DNA of 64,000 nt from NCBI GenBank assembly GCA_002280855.1, contig NCEU01000007.1, positions 310,001-374,000 of the forward strand, read 5' to 3'. The notes beneath the pieces are model-generated. The model was given only the letters and a program-made list of their open reading frames with translations, made no database searches and had not been told where the DNA came from. This document shows, in pieces, positions 8,945 through 17,342 of the stretch. The stretch's first letter is position 1. Each line of letters starts with the position of its first letter. Source of the DNA: Sphingomonadales bacterium 32-65-25. GTDB taxonomy: Bacteria > Pseudomonadota > Alphaproteobacteria > Sphingomonadales > Sphingomonadaceae. The position numbers and the translations under genes were made by a program.

Positions 8945-9850
8945 ATGACGGCCTTCCTGCCCACACTGAAACAGCTGCAGTATCTCACCGCGCTGCACAT
9001 CCACGGCCACTTCGGCCGCGCCGCCGAAACCTGCTTTGTCACCCAGTCCACCTTGTCGGCGGGTTTGGCCGAACTGGAATCGCTGCTGGGTGTGCGGCTG
9101 GTGGAGCGCAACCGCCGGGTCGTGCGCTTCACGCCGATGGGTGAACGGGTGGTGTCCAAGGCCTATGTTGTGCTGCGCGAGGCCGATGAACTGGCCGGGC
9201 TCACGGTGGGTGGAGACAAGCCGCTTTCCGGCCCGCTGCGCCTTGGCGTCATCCCTACCATCGCGCCCTATCTGCTGCCACGCGCGCTGCCCAAGGTGCG
9301 GGCCGATTGGCCCGATCTGAAACTGCATTTGCGTGAGGAGATGAGCGGCCCGGCGACCGAAGCGCTGGCGCGCGGCATGCTGGATATGGTGCTGCTGGCG
9401 CTGCCGTGGGACACGGCGGGGCTCAGCGTGATGCCGTTGTTCGATGATCCCTTCTTCCTGGTGTTCCGCCCTGGCGATCTGCCCGATCCGCCGCCGGCGG
9501 TGGCGCCCGATGCCATTGATCCGCACCATCTGCTGCTGCTGGAGGATGGCCATTGCCTGAAGGAACAGGTGCTTTCCGCCTGTGGCCGCCCGGAACTGCG
9601 CGCCGATCCCGCCCATCGCGGCACCAGCCTGGTAACATTGGTGGAAATGGTGGCCGGCGGCCTGGGCCAGACATTGGTGCCGAAACTGGCGTTGGATGCC
9701 GGCATCCTCACCCACGGCAACCTGATTGCGCGGCCGGTTTCGGGCAACGCCGCGCGCACCGTGTCGCTGGTGTGGCGGCACGGGTCCCCGCGCGAAGCCG
9801 AATTCCGCCTGTTGGGCGAATCATTAGTGGCAGGATTGGCGCTGTCGTAA
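8945..9850 (+). CDS. oxyR: Hydrogen peroxide-inducible regulator OxyR
   Basis: LysR-family regulator, 301 aa from ATG 8945 (a TTG at 8939 is in frame). The N-terminal winged helix-turn-helix covers residues 1-65 (LQYLTALHIHGHFGRAAE; LSAGLAELE). In the effector domain Cys204 and Cys213 sit in LLEDGHCLKEQVLSAC with the nine-residue spacing of the redox pair Cys199/Cys208 of E. coli OxyR, which separates it from generic LysR proteins. Divergent from ahpC, the classical OxyR target. Confidence 0.94.
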   Translation: MTAFLPTLKQLQYLTALHIHGHFGRAAETCFVTQSTLSAGLAELESLLGVRLVERNRRVVRFTPMGERVVSKAYVVLREADELAGLTVGGDKPLSGPLRLGVIPTIAPYLLPRALPKVRADWPDLKLHLREEMSGPATEALARGMLDMVLLALPWDTAGLSVMPLFDDPFFLVFRPGDLPDPPPAVAPDAIDPHHLLLLEDGHCLKEQVLSACGRPELRADPAHRGTSLVTLVEMVAGGLGQTLVPKLALDAGILTHGNLIARPVSGNAARTVSLVWRHGSPREAEFRLLGESLVAGLALS

Positions 9851-9889
9851 GCCGCGGCTATTGTCGGACGAAACTTGGGAGAGCATCAC

Positions 9890-10864
9890 ATGAAGGCCGT
9901 GCTGTGCGTTGAACATGGGCCACCGGAAACGCTGGTGGTGAAGGACGTGCCCACGCCCGAACCGGGCCGTGGCCAGGTGCGCATCAGCGTGAAGGCGGTG
10001 GGGGTGAATTTCCCCGACACGCTGATCATCCAGAATCTCTATCAGTTCAAACCGGCACTGCCGTTCAGCCCCGGCGGCGAATGTGCCGGCGTGGTGAGCG
10101 CGGTGGGTGAGGGCGTTTCCGATATCACGGTGGGCGATGAAGTGATCGCCATGACCGGCCATGGCGCCATGGCCGAGGAAGTGATCGCCAATCGCGGTCA
10201 GATCGTGAAGATGGCGCCGGGCATGCCGTTCGACGTCGCAGCCGGTTTCACCATGACCTATGGCACCAGCCACCATGCCCTGAAACAGCGCGGCCAGTTG
10301 AAGCCCGGCGAAACGCTGCTGGTGCTGGGTGCGGCGGGCGGCGTCGGCCTTACCGCCGTTGAACTCGGCAAGGTGATGGGCGCAAAGGTGATTGCCGCCG
10401 CGTCGTCGGACGAGAAACTGGCGCTGTGCAAGGAAATGGGCGCCGACGAGGTGATCAACTATGCCACCGAAGACCTGAAGGAGCGCATCAAGGCGCTCAC
10501 CAACGGCCGCGGCGTTGATGTGGTTTATGATCCGGTGGGCGATCGTTATGCCGAACCGGCCTTCCGCGGCATTGCCTGGAATGGCCGCTATCTGGTGATC
10601 GGCTTTGCCGCCGGCGCCATCCCGGCACTGCCACTCAACCTGCCACTGATCAAGGGCGCAAGCATCGTCGGCGTGTTCTGGGGCGCGTTCACCCAGGCCG
10701 AACCGGCGCTGCACCAGCAGAACATGGAAGAGCTGCTGCGCTGGTATGCGGAAGGCAAATTGAAACCGCACGTCTCGCGGCATTTCGCGCTCGATGAAGG
10801 TGCCGCCGCCATCCGCTGGATGATGGACCGCAAGGCGCTGGGCAAGATCGTCCTGACCGTCTGA
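9890..10864 (+). CDS. NADPH:quinone oxidoreductase family protein (zinc-free MDR)
   Basis: Medium-chain reductase of the quinone oxidoreductase type, 324 aa. ATG 9890 is preceded by GGGAGAG. It has a GroES-like N-terminal half (residues 1-120, FSPGGECAGVV) and a Rossmann half with GAAGGVGLTAVELGKVMGA near 150 and NYATEDLKERI. No structural or catalytic zinc-binding Cys/His set is visible, which fits QOR rather than alcohol dehydrogenases. Followed after 11 bases by an aldehyde dehydrogenase, suggesting a two-gene operon for reactive carbonyl or short-chain metabolism (inference). Confidence 0.85.
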   Translation: MKAVLCVEHGPPETLVVKDVPTPEPGRGQVRISVKAVGVNFPDTLIIQNLYQFKPALPFSPGGECAGVVSAVGEGVSDITVGDEVIAMTGHGAMAEEVIANRGQIVKMAPGMPFDVAAGFTMTYGTSHHALKQRGQLKPGETLLVLGAAGGVGLTAVELGKVMGAKVIAAASSDEKLALCKEMGADEVINYATEDLKERIKALTNGRGVDVVYDPVGDRYAEPAFRGIAWNGRYLVIGFAAGAIPALPLNLPLIKGASIVGVFWGAFTQAEPALHQQNMEELLRWYAEGKLKPHVSRHFALDEGAAAIRWMMDRKALGKIVLTV

Positions 10865-10875
10865 GGAGAGAAGCG

Positions 10876-12318
10876 ATGGCGCTGCGCGACACCTATCCGC
10901 TCTATGTGGCCAATGTGCCGGAGCAGCCCAACGCCGATCTGGTGGTGACCTGCAAGTTCACCGGAAAGCCCGCCACGCGTGTCGCCATGGCCGATGCCGC
11001 GACGATTGACCGTGGCATCGCGGCGGCGGTGGCAGCGGCCGAGCCGATGGCGCGCATGGCCAGCTTCGAACGGCAGGCCGTGCTGGCCCATTGCGTGGCG
11101 CGCTTCACCGAACGCGCCGATGAACTGGCCCAGGCCCTGTGTATCGAAGCCGGCAAGCCGATCCGCGATTCGCGCGGCGAGGTCGGCCGGTTGATCGACA
11201 CGTTCCGCATTGCGGCGGAAGAAAGCGTGCGGATGACCGGCGAGGTGCAGCCGCTCGACATTTCAGCCCGCGCCAAGGGCTATCAAGGGATGTGGAAACG
11301 TGTGCCGATCGGCCCGTGCAGCTTCATCAGCCCGTTCAATTTCCCGCTGAACCTCGCCGCCCACAAGATCGCGCCGGCCATCGCGGTGGGCTGCCCGTTC
11401 GTGATGAAGCCGGCCAGCCGCACACCGCTCGGGGCCATCATCATCGGCGAGGTGCTGGCTGAAACCGATCTGCCGCCGGGCGCTTTTTCGATCCTGCCCG
11501 CCCACCGCGAAGGCGCTGACCTGTTCACCACCGATGACCGGCTGAAACTGCTCAGTTTTACCGGATCGCCCGATGTGGGCTGGGATCTGAAAGCGCGCGC
11601 CGGCAAAAAGAAGGTCGTGCTCGAACTGGGCGGTAATGCCGCCGTGGTGATCATGCCCGATGCCGATCTGGACGATGCGGCGGATCGCACCGTGTTTGGC
11701 GCCTTCTACCAGTCCGGCCAGTCGTGCATCGGCGTGCAGCGCATTCTTGTTCACGACGCCGTGTACGACGCGTTCAAGGCGAAACTGGTCGAACGCACGG
11801 CAAAGCTGATCGCCGGGAACCCAAGCGAGGAAAGCACCTTCATCGGCCCGATGATCGACGTGAAGGAAGCCGCCCGGCTGGAAAACTGGATTTCCGAAGC
11901 CGTGGCTGGCGGCGCGAAACTGCTGTGCGGCGGCCAGCGCGACGGGGCCATGCTGGCGGCGACCCTGCTGGAAGATGTGCCACGCGGCGCCAAGCTCAAC
12001 ACCGAAGAAGCCTTTGGCCCGGTCGCCTTCTTCACCCGCTTCAAGACGTTCGACGAGGCGCTGCACATCGTCAACGACAGCAAGTTCGGTTTGCAGGCCG
12101 GCATCTTCACCCGCGACCTGTTCCAGATGCTGAAGGCCTGGGACGTGCTCGATGTCGGCGGCGTGGTGATCAACGATGTGCCCAGCTACCGGGTCGACAA
12201 CATGCCCTATGGCGGCGTGAAGGATTCAGGGCTGGGCCGCGAAGGCGTACGGTTTGCCATGGAAGACATGACCGAGATCCGGAACTTGGTGATCAGGCGG
12301 CGGCCGCAGGACATGTGA
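10876..12318 (+). CDS. Aldehyde dehydrogenase family protein
   Basis: NAD(P)+-dependent aldehyde dehydrogenase, 480 aa. Motifs in order: PFNFPLNLAAHKIAPA (near 155), cofactor region FTGSPDVGWDL (near 230), general base Glu in VLELGGNA (near 251), nucleophile Cys in SGQSCIGVQR (near 285) and the C-terminal EEAFGPVA and PYGGVKDSGLGREG motifs. A GAGGAGAG ribosome site lies just upstream. Substrate unknown; the motif set resembles the broad NADP-dependent or succinate-semialdehyde-like groups. Immediately downstream of the quinone oxidoreductase. Confidence 0.9.
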   Translation: MALRDTYPLYVANVPEQPNADLVVTCKFTGKPATRVAMADAATIDRGIAAAVAAAEPMARMASFERQAVLAHCVARFTERADELAQALCIEAGKPIRDSRGEVGRLIDTFRIAAEESVRMTGEVQPLDISARAKGYQGMWKRVPIGPCSFISPFNFPLNLAAHKIAPAIAVGCPFVMKPASRTPLGAIIIGEVLAETDLPPGAFSILPAHREGADLFTTDDRLKLLSFTGSPDVGWDLKARAGKKKVVLELGGNAAVVIMPDADLDDAADRTVFGAFYQSGQSCIGVQRILVHDAVYDAFKAKLVERTAKLIAGNPSEESTFIGPMIDVKEAARLENWISEAVAGGAKLLCGGQRDGAMLAATLLEDVPRGAKLNTEEAFGPVAFFTRFKTFDEALHIVNDSKFGLQAGIFTRDLFQMLKAWDVLDVGGVVINDVPSYRVDNMPYGGVKDSGLGREGVRFAMEDMTEIRNLVIRRRPQDM

Positions 12319-12392
12319 GGCGGCAGCCAGCCCCCATTCATCGTTTCACACGCACCTTCCCCCCCAACATCCATCCTGCTAGTGGTGCCTTC

Positions 12393-13202
12393 ATGCCCCG
12401 TCTGAACCGCTCCGCGCTTGCCTTGCTGCTGCTCACCCCGCTGGTGCTCACCGCCTGCGGAGGCGGCCGCAAGGCCAAGAAGGACCAGAGCTATATCGCC
12501 CAGGATGTGGAGACGCTGTACAGCGCCGCGCGCGAAACGCTGGCGAAGCGCCAGTATCGCCTTGCTGGCGCGCAGTTCGACGAAGTGGAGCGTCAGCATC
12601 CCTACAGCGTGTGGGCCCGCCGCGCACAGCTGATGTCGTCCTTCGCTTATTATGCGGCGGGCGAATATCAGGAAGCCATCGGCGCCGCTCAACGCTTCCT
12701 GTCGCTGCACCCCGGCAGCCGCGAGGCGCCCTATGCCTATTACATGGTGGCCTTGAGCCACTACAACCAGATCATGCCGGTCAACAAGGATCAGAAGACC
12801 ACGCAGCAGGCGCTGGATTCGCTGGGTGAACTGATCCGCCGCTATCCCAACACCGATTATGCCGCCGATGCCCGGCTGAAGATCGATCTGGCCCGCGATC
12901 ACCTCGCCGGGAAGGAAATGGAGATCGGGCGTTTCTACCAGAGCCAGGGCCTGTATCTGGCGGCGATTGTCCGGTTCCGCACCGTGATCGACAAGTTCGA
13001 CACCACCAGCCATGCACCTGAAGCGTTGCACCGGCTGGTCGAATCTTACCTCGCCTTGGGCATCCCTGAAGAGGCCACCAAATCGGCCGCCGTGCTGGGC
13101 AATAATTATCCGGAATCCAAGTGGTACCAACGCAGCTACAAGCTGATCGGCCGCTGGGTACCGGATGCACCCAGAAAGATGGCCAATCAGGGCGGTCGTT
13201 GA
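12393..13202 (+). CDS. bamD: Outer membrane protein assembly lipoprotein BamD
   Basis: Essential lipoprotein of the BAM complex that inserts beta-barrels into the outer membrane. 269 aa from ATG 12393, with a lipoprotein signal peptide ending in the lipobox LTAC (Cys about residue 24). TPR-like helical repeats fill about 40-240, including HPYSVWARRAQLMSSFAYY, FLSLHPGSREAPYAYYM and the ELIRRYPNTDYAADA motif typical of BamD/YfiO. An open upstream frame through the ALDH gene is ignored. Overlaps the next ATG by one base. Confidence 0.95.
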   Translation: MPRLNRSALALLLLTPLVLTACGGGRKAKKDQSYIAQDVETLYSAARETLAKRQYRLAGAQFDEVERQHPYSVWARRAQLMSSFAYYAAGEYQEAIGAAQRFLSLHPGSREAPYAYYMVALSHYNQIMPVNKDQKTTQQALDSLGELIRRYPNTDYAADARLKIDLARDHLAGKEMEIGRFYQSQGLYLAAIVRFRTVIDKFDTTSHAPEALHRLVESYLALGIPEEATKSAAVLGNNYPESKWYQRSYKLIGRWVPDAPRKMANQGGR

Positions 13203-13618
13203 TGCCGATACCGGCGACCCTGATCACTGCCGGGCTGCTTGGCCTCGTTTTCCTGGCGCTCACCATCCGCGTTGTCGGACGCCGCGTCTCCGGCAAGATC
13301 ATGATCGGTGATGGCGGCGACAGCCAAATGCTGGAACGCATCCGCGCCCACGCCAATTTCACCGAACATGTCCCGCTCACCCTCATCCTGATGGCGGGTG
13401 TCGAGATCACCGCCGGCCATCATGCGCCATGGCTATGGCTTTCGGGCGGCCTGTTGGTGCTGGCCCGCATCGCCCACGCCATTGGCATGAGCCGGCCATC
13501 GCCCAACCCGTTCCGGGCCGGCGGCGCACTGATCAGTTGGGGGCTGATCCTGGGGCTGTCCTTATGGGCGCTGTGGCTGGGGTTGGGGCTTCAGCCGCCA
13601 TCCCCTGACTATATTTAA
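13202..13618 (+). CDS. MAPEG-family membrane protein
   Basis: 138 aa, four predicted membrane segments, with the family motif ERIRAHANFTEHVPLTL in the first loop and NPFRAGGALISWG near the end. MAPEG proteins are membrane enzymes of eicosanoid and glutathione metabolism in eukaryotes; the bacterial roles are mostly undefined, possibly glutathione transferase or peroxidase activity. ATG 13202 overlaps the last base of the bamD stop, so the two are coupled in one transcript. Confidence 0.85.
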   Translation: MPIPATLITAGLLGLVFLALTIRVVGRRVSGKIMIGDGGDSQMLERIRAHANFTEHVPLTLILMAGVEITAGHHAPWLWLSGGLLVLARIAHAIGMSRPSPNPFRAGGALISWGLILGLSLWALWLGLGLQPPSPDYI

Positions 13619-13631
13619 CTTTTGCGGATCG

Positions 13632-13659
13632 CATTTTCCGAGCCGCGAAGCTGAAAATG
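13632..13659. repeat. Palindromic hairpin repeat, copy 1
   Basis: 28-base element with arms CATTTTC and GAAAATG, 24 of 28 positions identical to copy 2 at 13677-13704. It sits between the convergent MAPEG (+) and MBL-fold (-) genes and could act as a transcription stop in either direction. Confidence 0.7.
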
Positions 13660-13676
13660 CGCGTCTTTGCGGGTCA

Positions 13677-13704
13677 CATTTTCCAAGTCGCGTAGCTGGA
13701 AATG
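13677..13704. repeat. Palindromic hairpin repeat, copy 2
   Basis: 28-base tandem partner of 13632-13659 with arms CATTTCCA (minus-strand reading) and TGGAAATG and the same GTCGCG-type centre. It ends one base before the stop codon region of the MBL-fold gene. Confidence 0.7.
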
Positions 13705-13705
13705 C

Positions 13706-14368
13706 TCAGCCAAGCATCCGATCCGCCACAAAGGCATTGGCCTGGCGTTCGCGGCCAAAGGTGCTCATCGGGCCGTGGCCGGGCACGAATGCCGTTTCAT
13801 TGCCCAGCGGCCACAACTTGGTGGTGATGGCTTCCACCAGATCGTTGAAATTGCCCTTGGGGAAATCAGTGCGGCCGATGCTGCCCTGAAACAGCACATC
13901 GCCCACAATGGCGAGCTGCGATGGCGCGTGGTGAAACACGACATGGCCGGGCGTGTGGCCGGGGCAGTGATAGACATCCAGCACCAGCTCGCCCACCGTC
14001 ACCTGGTCGCCATCGTGCAGCCATCTGTCGGGCGTGAACGCCTCGGCGCCGGGCACGCCGTAAGCGGCGCCTTGCGCGGGGTTCATGTCGATCCAGAACT
14101 TGTCGTCGGGGTGGGGGCCTTCGATCGGCACGCCCAGATCGCGCGCCAGCACCGCGGTAAGACCGCAATGATCGATATGGCCGTGGGTGACGAGCAGTTT
14201 CTCGATGGTCACGCCATTGTCCGCGGCGACCTGCTTCAACCGATCAAGGTCGCCGCCCGGATCGGTGAAGGCGCCGCGCATGGTTTTCGTGCACCAGATG
14301 AGGGTGCAATTCTGCTGGAGCGGCGTGACCGGCACGATGATGGCTTGCAGGGGCGGCTTGGCTGTCAT
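13706..14368 (-). CDS. MBL-fold metallo-hydrolase, glyoxalase II-like
   Basis: Metallo-beta-lactamase-fold hydrolase, 220 aa from ATG 14368 (12 further in-frame residues upstream look unrelated). Metal-binding motif THGHIDHCG (about 62-70), second-shell His in CPGHTPGHVVF, Asp in IVGDVLF and the C-terminal FVPGHGP. The compact size without the C-terminal helical domain of true glyoxalase II matches the YcbL-type group (hydroxyacylglutathione hydrolase-like). Monocistronic; head-on neighbours on both sides. Confidence 0.88.
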   Translation of the reverse strand: MTAKPPLQAIIVPVTPLQQNCTLIWCTKTMRGAFTDPGGDLDRLKQVAADNGVTIEKLLVTHGHIDHCGLTAVLARDLGVPIEGPHPDDKFWIDMNPAQGAAYGVPGAEAFTPDRWLHDGDQVTVGELVLDVYHCPGHTPGHVVFHHAPSQLAIVGDVLFQGSIGRTDFPKGNFNDLVEAITTKLWPLGNETAFVPGHGPMSTFGRERQANAFVADRMLG

Positions 14369-14490
14369 GCCGCCATCAGTGGCGAATCCGCTGGCCCTGC
14401 GCAAGCTGCCTGAAACATTGCCGTTCCGTAATGATGCAATGCGGCGATCTGCTGCTACTCATTGCCTTATTGTAATCAATGAGGCTGCGC

Positions 14491-16071
14491 ATGCAGGAAA
14501 AGACAGGCCTACTGGCCAGTTGGCGACAGGACGTGCCAGCGTCGATTGTCGTGGCGCTGGTGGCATTGCCGCTGTGTCTGGGGGTGGCGCTGGCATCAGG
14601 CGCACCGCTGATTTCCGGCCTGGTCGCTGGCATTGTCGGCGGCATCGTGGTCGGCGCCATCAGCCGGTCTGCGCTGTCGGTGTCCGGCCCTGCCGCCGGT
14701 CTCACCACCATCGTGCTGGCGGCCATCACCTCGCTGCCCACGTTTGAAGCCTTCCTGCTGGCGGTGTGCCTGGCCGGCGCGCTGCAGTTGCTGTTTGCCG
14801 CCTCGCGCGGCGGGGTGATTGCCGAATTCGTGCCAGGCGCTGTCATCACCGGCATGCTGGCCGCCATCGGCCTGATCCTGATCCTCAAGCAGATTCCGCA
14901 CGCGGTGGGCTATGATGCCGATCCCGAAGGCGATTTCAGCTTTTTCCAGAAGGATGGCGACAACACGCTCACCGCGCTTGGCCACATGCTCAGCAATGAT
15001 TTCCTGTGGGGCGCAGCCCTGATTGCAGCCGTCAGCCTGGCGTTCCTGTTCTGGTGGGACAAGGCCAAGCCCAAGGATGGCCCATTGAAATTGCTGCCCG
15101 GACCGCTGGTGGTGGTGGTGTTTGCCGTCGCCGCCAACGAAGCCTTCCGTCAGTTCGCGCCCGATCTGGCCGTGGCCAGTACCCATCTGGTCCAGGTGCC
15201 GGTTTCGGCCACGCCCTGGGCGCTGGTCGATCAGATCCGCCTGCCGGATTTCACCGCCATCACCAATCCCAAGGTGTGGAGCGTGGCCCTGACCATCGCC
15301 ATCGTCGCCAGCCTGGAATCGCTGCTGTCGGTGAAGGCGGTCGATGAAATCGATCCCAAGCGCCGGGTAACCGACAAGAACCGCGAACTGCTGGCCCAGG
15401 GCGGCGGCAACCTGATCTCCGGCCTGCTGGGCGGTCTGCCGGTCACCTCGGTGATCGTGCGTTCGTCGGCCAACGTCGAATCGGGTGCGGATTCCAAATT
15501 CTCCACCATCCTGCACGGCATCTGGCTGCTGCTCGGCCTTGCCGTCATCCCGTCGGTGCTGAACCTGATCCCCTTGTCGGCGCTGGCGGCCATCCTGATC
15601 GCCACCGGTTACAAGCTGGCCAAACCGGCGCTGTTCATCCAGCGCTGGAAGCAGGGCTACACCCAGTTCGCGCCGTTCGTGATCACCGTGGCGGCGATCC
15701 TGTTCACCGATCTGCTGATCGGCATCGGCATCGGGCTGCTGGTCGGCTTCGGCTTTGTCATCTGGCGCTCGGCCGGCAACATCATCACCTATGTCGAATA
15801 TGGTGGCACGGTGATGGTGCGGGCGCGGCGCAACCTGCATTTCATGCACAAGCCGGCGCTGGTGGAATCGCTGAGCCGGGTGCCCGATGGTGCCGAACTG
15901 CTGATTGACCTGTCGGCCACCTCCTATGTCGATCTTGATTGCATCGATATCATCAACGGCTTTGTGAAGGCCGCCGGCTTCCGCGATATCAATGTCAGGG
16001 TGCGCCCCGATCCGGGCCGCAAGACGGCCGCCCTGATCAACGCCCCCGTGTCACGCGCCCGCGCCACCTGA
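14491..16071 (+). CDS. SulP-family inorganic anion transporter
   Basis: 526 aa from ATG 14491 (GAGG 6 bases upstream; ATG 14479 is also in frame). About 12 membrane segments with SulP landmarks: ASIVVALVALPLCLGVALASGAP at the first span (in shorter pieces VALPLCLGVALA), SGPAAGLTTIVLAA, and a reduced STAS-like C-terminal domain (about 440-520, LLIDLSATSYVDLDCIDII). The following gene is a beta-carbonic anhydrase 16 bases away; SulP-carbonic anhydrase pairs typically move bicarbonate, so that substrate is more likely than sulfate (inference). Confidence 0.9.
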   Translation: MQEKTGLLASWRQDVPASIVVALVALPLCLGVALASGAPLISGLVAGIVGGIVVGAISRSALSVSGPAAGLTTIVLAAITSLPTFEAFLLAVCLAGALQLLFAASRGGVIAEFVPGAVITGMLAAIGLILILKQIPHAVGYDADPEGDFSFFQKDGDNTLTALGHMLSNDFLWGAALIAAVSLAFLFWWDKAKPKDGPLKLLPGPLVVVVFAVAANEAFRQFAPDLAVASTHLVQVPVSATPWALVDQIRLPDFTAITNPKVWSVALTIAIVASLESLLSVKAVDEIDPKRRVTDKNRELLAQGGGNLISGLLGGLPVTSVIVRSSANVESGADSKFSTILHGIWLLLGLAVIPSVLNLIPLSALAAILIATGYKLAKPALFIQRWKQGYTQFAPFVITVAAILFTDLLIGIGIGLLVGFGFVIWRSAGNIITYVEYGGTVMVRARRNLHFMHKPALVESLSRVPDGAELLIDLSATSYVDLDCIDIINGFVKAAGFRDINVRVRPDPGRKTAALINAPVSRARAT

Positions 16072-16087
16072 AGCTGGACCAGAGCCC

Positions 16088-16726
16088 ATGAAGGAAATCG
16101 ATCAACTGCTGCTGTCGAACCGGGCCTGGGCCGCTGAAATGCTGGCCGAGAACCCCGAGTTCTTCAACCGCAACGTCAACTGGCAGCGCCCGGCCTTTCT
16201 GTGGATCGGCTGTTCCGACAGCCGGGTGGCGCCCGATCAGATGACGCAGGCGGTGCCCGGTGGCCTGTTCGTGCATCGCAACATCGCCAATCTTGTCTAT
16301 CCCGATGATCGCAATTTGATGGCCGTTCTGGATTATGCCGTGAACGTGCTGGAAGTGGAGCATGTGGTGATCTGCGGCCATTATGGCTGCGGCGGTATCC
16401 AGGCGGCGCTGGACGGCGCGCCAGAGGGCGCGATTGCCCACTGGCTGGAACATGCCCGCCAAGTGCTCAATGATCACCGCAGCGAGATCGAGGCGCTGCC
16501 GGAAGGCGAGGAGCGGGTGAACCGGTTGGTGGAGGTCAACGTGCGTGACCAGCTGCTGCATCTGGCCGGCGCCGGCCCGGTGCAGAAGGCCTTCCAGGCC
16601 GGCCGGCCGCTGTCCCTGCACGGTTGGGTCTATGATCTGCGCGATGGCCATATCAAGCCGCTGATGCGCATCGACAAGGACACGATCCTTTCCGAAGTGC
16701 CCAAACCGGAACGCGTGCTGGTATAA
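16088..16726 (+). CDS. can: Beta-class carbonic anhydrase
   Basis: Zinc enzyme interconverting CO2 and bicarbonate, 212 aa. Zinc ligands are in WIGCSDSRVAPDQ (Cys with the Asp-Arg dyad, about residues 41-47) and HYGCGGI (His and Cys near 100). RNIANLV and the C-terminal GWVYDLRDGHI region match the family, whose usual length is 200-220. Its position directly after the SulP gene suggests a joint role in bicarbonate supply, for example for PEP carboxylase (encoded at 40340-43108). Confidence 0.95.
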   Translation: MKEIDQLLLSNRAWAAEMLAENPEFFNRNVNWQRPAFLWIGCSDSRVAPDQMTQAVPGGLFVHRNIANLVYPDDRNLMAVLDYAVNVLEVEHVVICGHYGCGGIQAALDGAPEGAIAHWLEHARQVLNDHRSEIEALPEGEERVNRLVEVNVRDQLLHLAGAGPVQKAFQAGRPLSLHGWVYDLRDGHIKPLMRIDKDTILSEVPKPERVLV

Positions 16727-16734
16727 CGGAAAAG

Positions 16735-16758
16735 GGCCGCCGCATCGCTGCGACGGCC
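16735..16758. terminator. Hairpin between convergent can and ridA genes
   Basis: 10-bp stem with one mismatch (16735-16744 with 16749-16758) and TCGC loop. On the minus strand it is followed by CTTTTCC, so it best fits a terminator for the RidA gene, with possible use in both directions. Confidence 0.5.
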
Positions 16759-16781
16759 TCCCGGATTGCGTTGTGCAGCCG

Positions 16782-17252
16782 TTATTTGGCGGCGATCACC
16801 GTCAGTTCCACCAGAAACTGCGGGCCAGCCAGCGCGCTGATCTGCATGGTGGTGCGGGTGGTGGTGGTCGGGTTCTCGGCATTGTTGAAGAACTCGGCGA
16901 ACCCGGCGTTGAAACCGGCGAAGTCCATCTTGCCGTCCATGCCCGGCGCAGCGACCAGATAGGCATCCATGCGGACGATGTCCTTCATGGTCATGCCGTG
17001 CGCGGCCAGCAGTTCCTTGATCTTCTTCAGCGTGCTGATCGTCTGGGTCTTGGTGTCACCATAATCGCTGCCGCCCGGCGTGGCCGGCGATGCGAGGTTG
17101 CCCGACAGATAGACGGTGGTGGCGCCGGCCTTGACCTTGGCGGCGGTGAGGATGCGGCCGCCGGCAGGGCCGACCTTTTCGACGTTCTGGGCGAACGCCG
17201 GTGCGGCAATCGCCATGGTCAGGGTGGCAGCGGCAAGCGTGAACAATTTCAT
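16782..17252 (-). CDS. RidA-family protein with signal peptide
   Basis: 156 aa. Residues 1-22 form a cleavable signal peptide (LTMAIAAPAFAQN), followed by a YjgF/RidA domain (about 30-156) with VYLSGNLASPATPG, TIKKIKELLAAHGM-like helix, VRMDAYLV and LTVIAAK at the end. Classical cytosolic RidA removes enamine/imine intermediates and has an Arg in the substrate pocket that I cannot find with confidence here. Export to the periplasm is unusual for the cytosolic type. Lies 90 bases downstream of a TonB receptor gene on the same strand but behind a terminator. Confidence 0.85.
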   Translation of the reverse strand: MKLFTLAAATLTMAIAAPAFAQNVEKVGPAGGRILTAAKVKAGATTVYLSGNLASPATPGGSDYGDTKTQTISTLKKIKELLAAHGMTMKDIVRMDAYLVAAPGMDGKMDFAGFNAGFAEFFNNAENPTTTTRTTMQISALAGPQFLVELTVIAAK

Positions 17253-17271
17253 GGATCAGGTCCTCTTCGGT

Positions 17272-17311
17272 TGCAAAAAGAAGCGGGCGGCAGGATTGCC
17301 CTGCCGCCCGC
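17272..17311 (-). terminator. Terminator after the TonB receptor gene
   Basis: On the minus strand a perfect 11-bp stem (17311-17301 with 17293-17283) and 7-base loop is followed by TTCTTTTTGC. It lies between the TonB receptor stop and the ridA start, so ridA may need its own promoter or readthrough. Confidence 0.8.
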
Positions 17312-17316
17312 TGTTG

Positions 17317-17334
17317 GCAAGCGATATCGCTTGC
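17317..17334. repeat. Perfect 18-bp palindrome
   Basis: GCAAGCGAT-ATCGCTTGC, a perfect dyad without spacer, 8 bases after the TonB receptor stop codon and about 65 bases upstream of ridA. Could be a protein-binding site for the ridA promoter or part of the receptor 3' end. Confidence 0.6.
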
Positions 17335-17342
17335 GCCTCCGC

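Noticed and set aside
11724-12392. Long in-frame extension upstream of bamD
   Set aside because: Overlaps the aldehyde dehydrogenase in another frame and would hide the lipoprotein signal peptide that begins at 12393.
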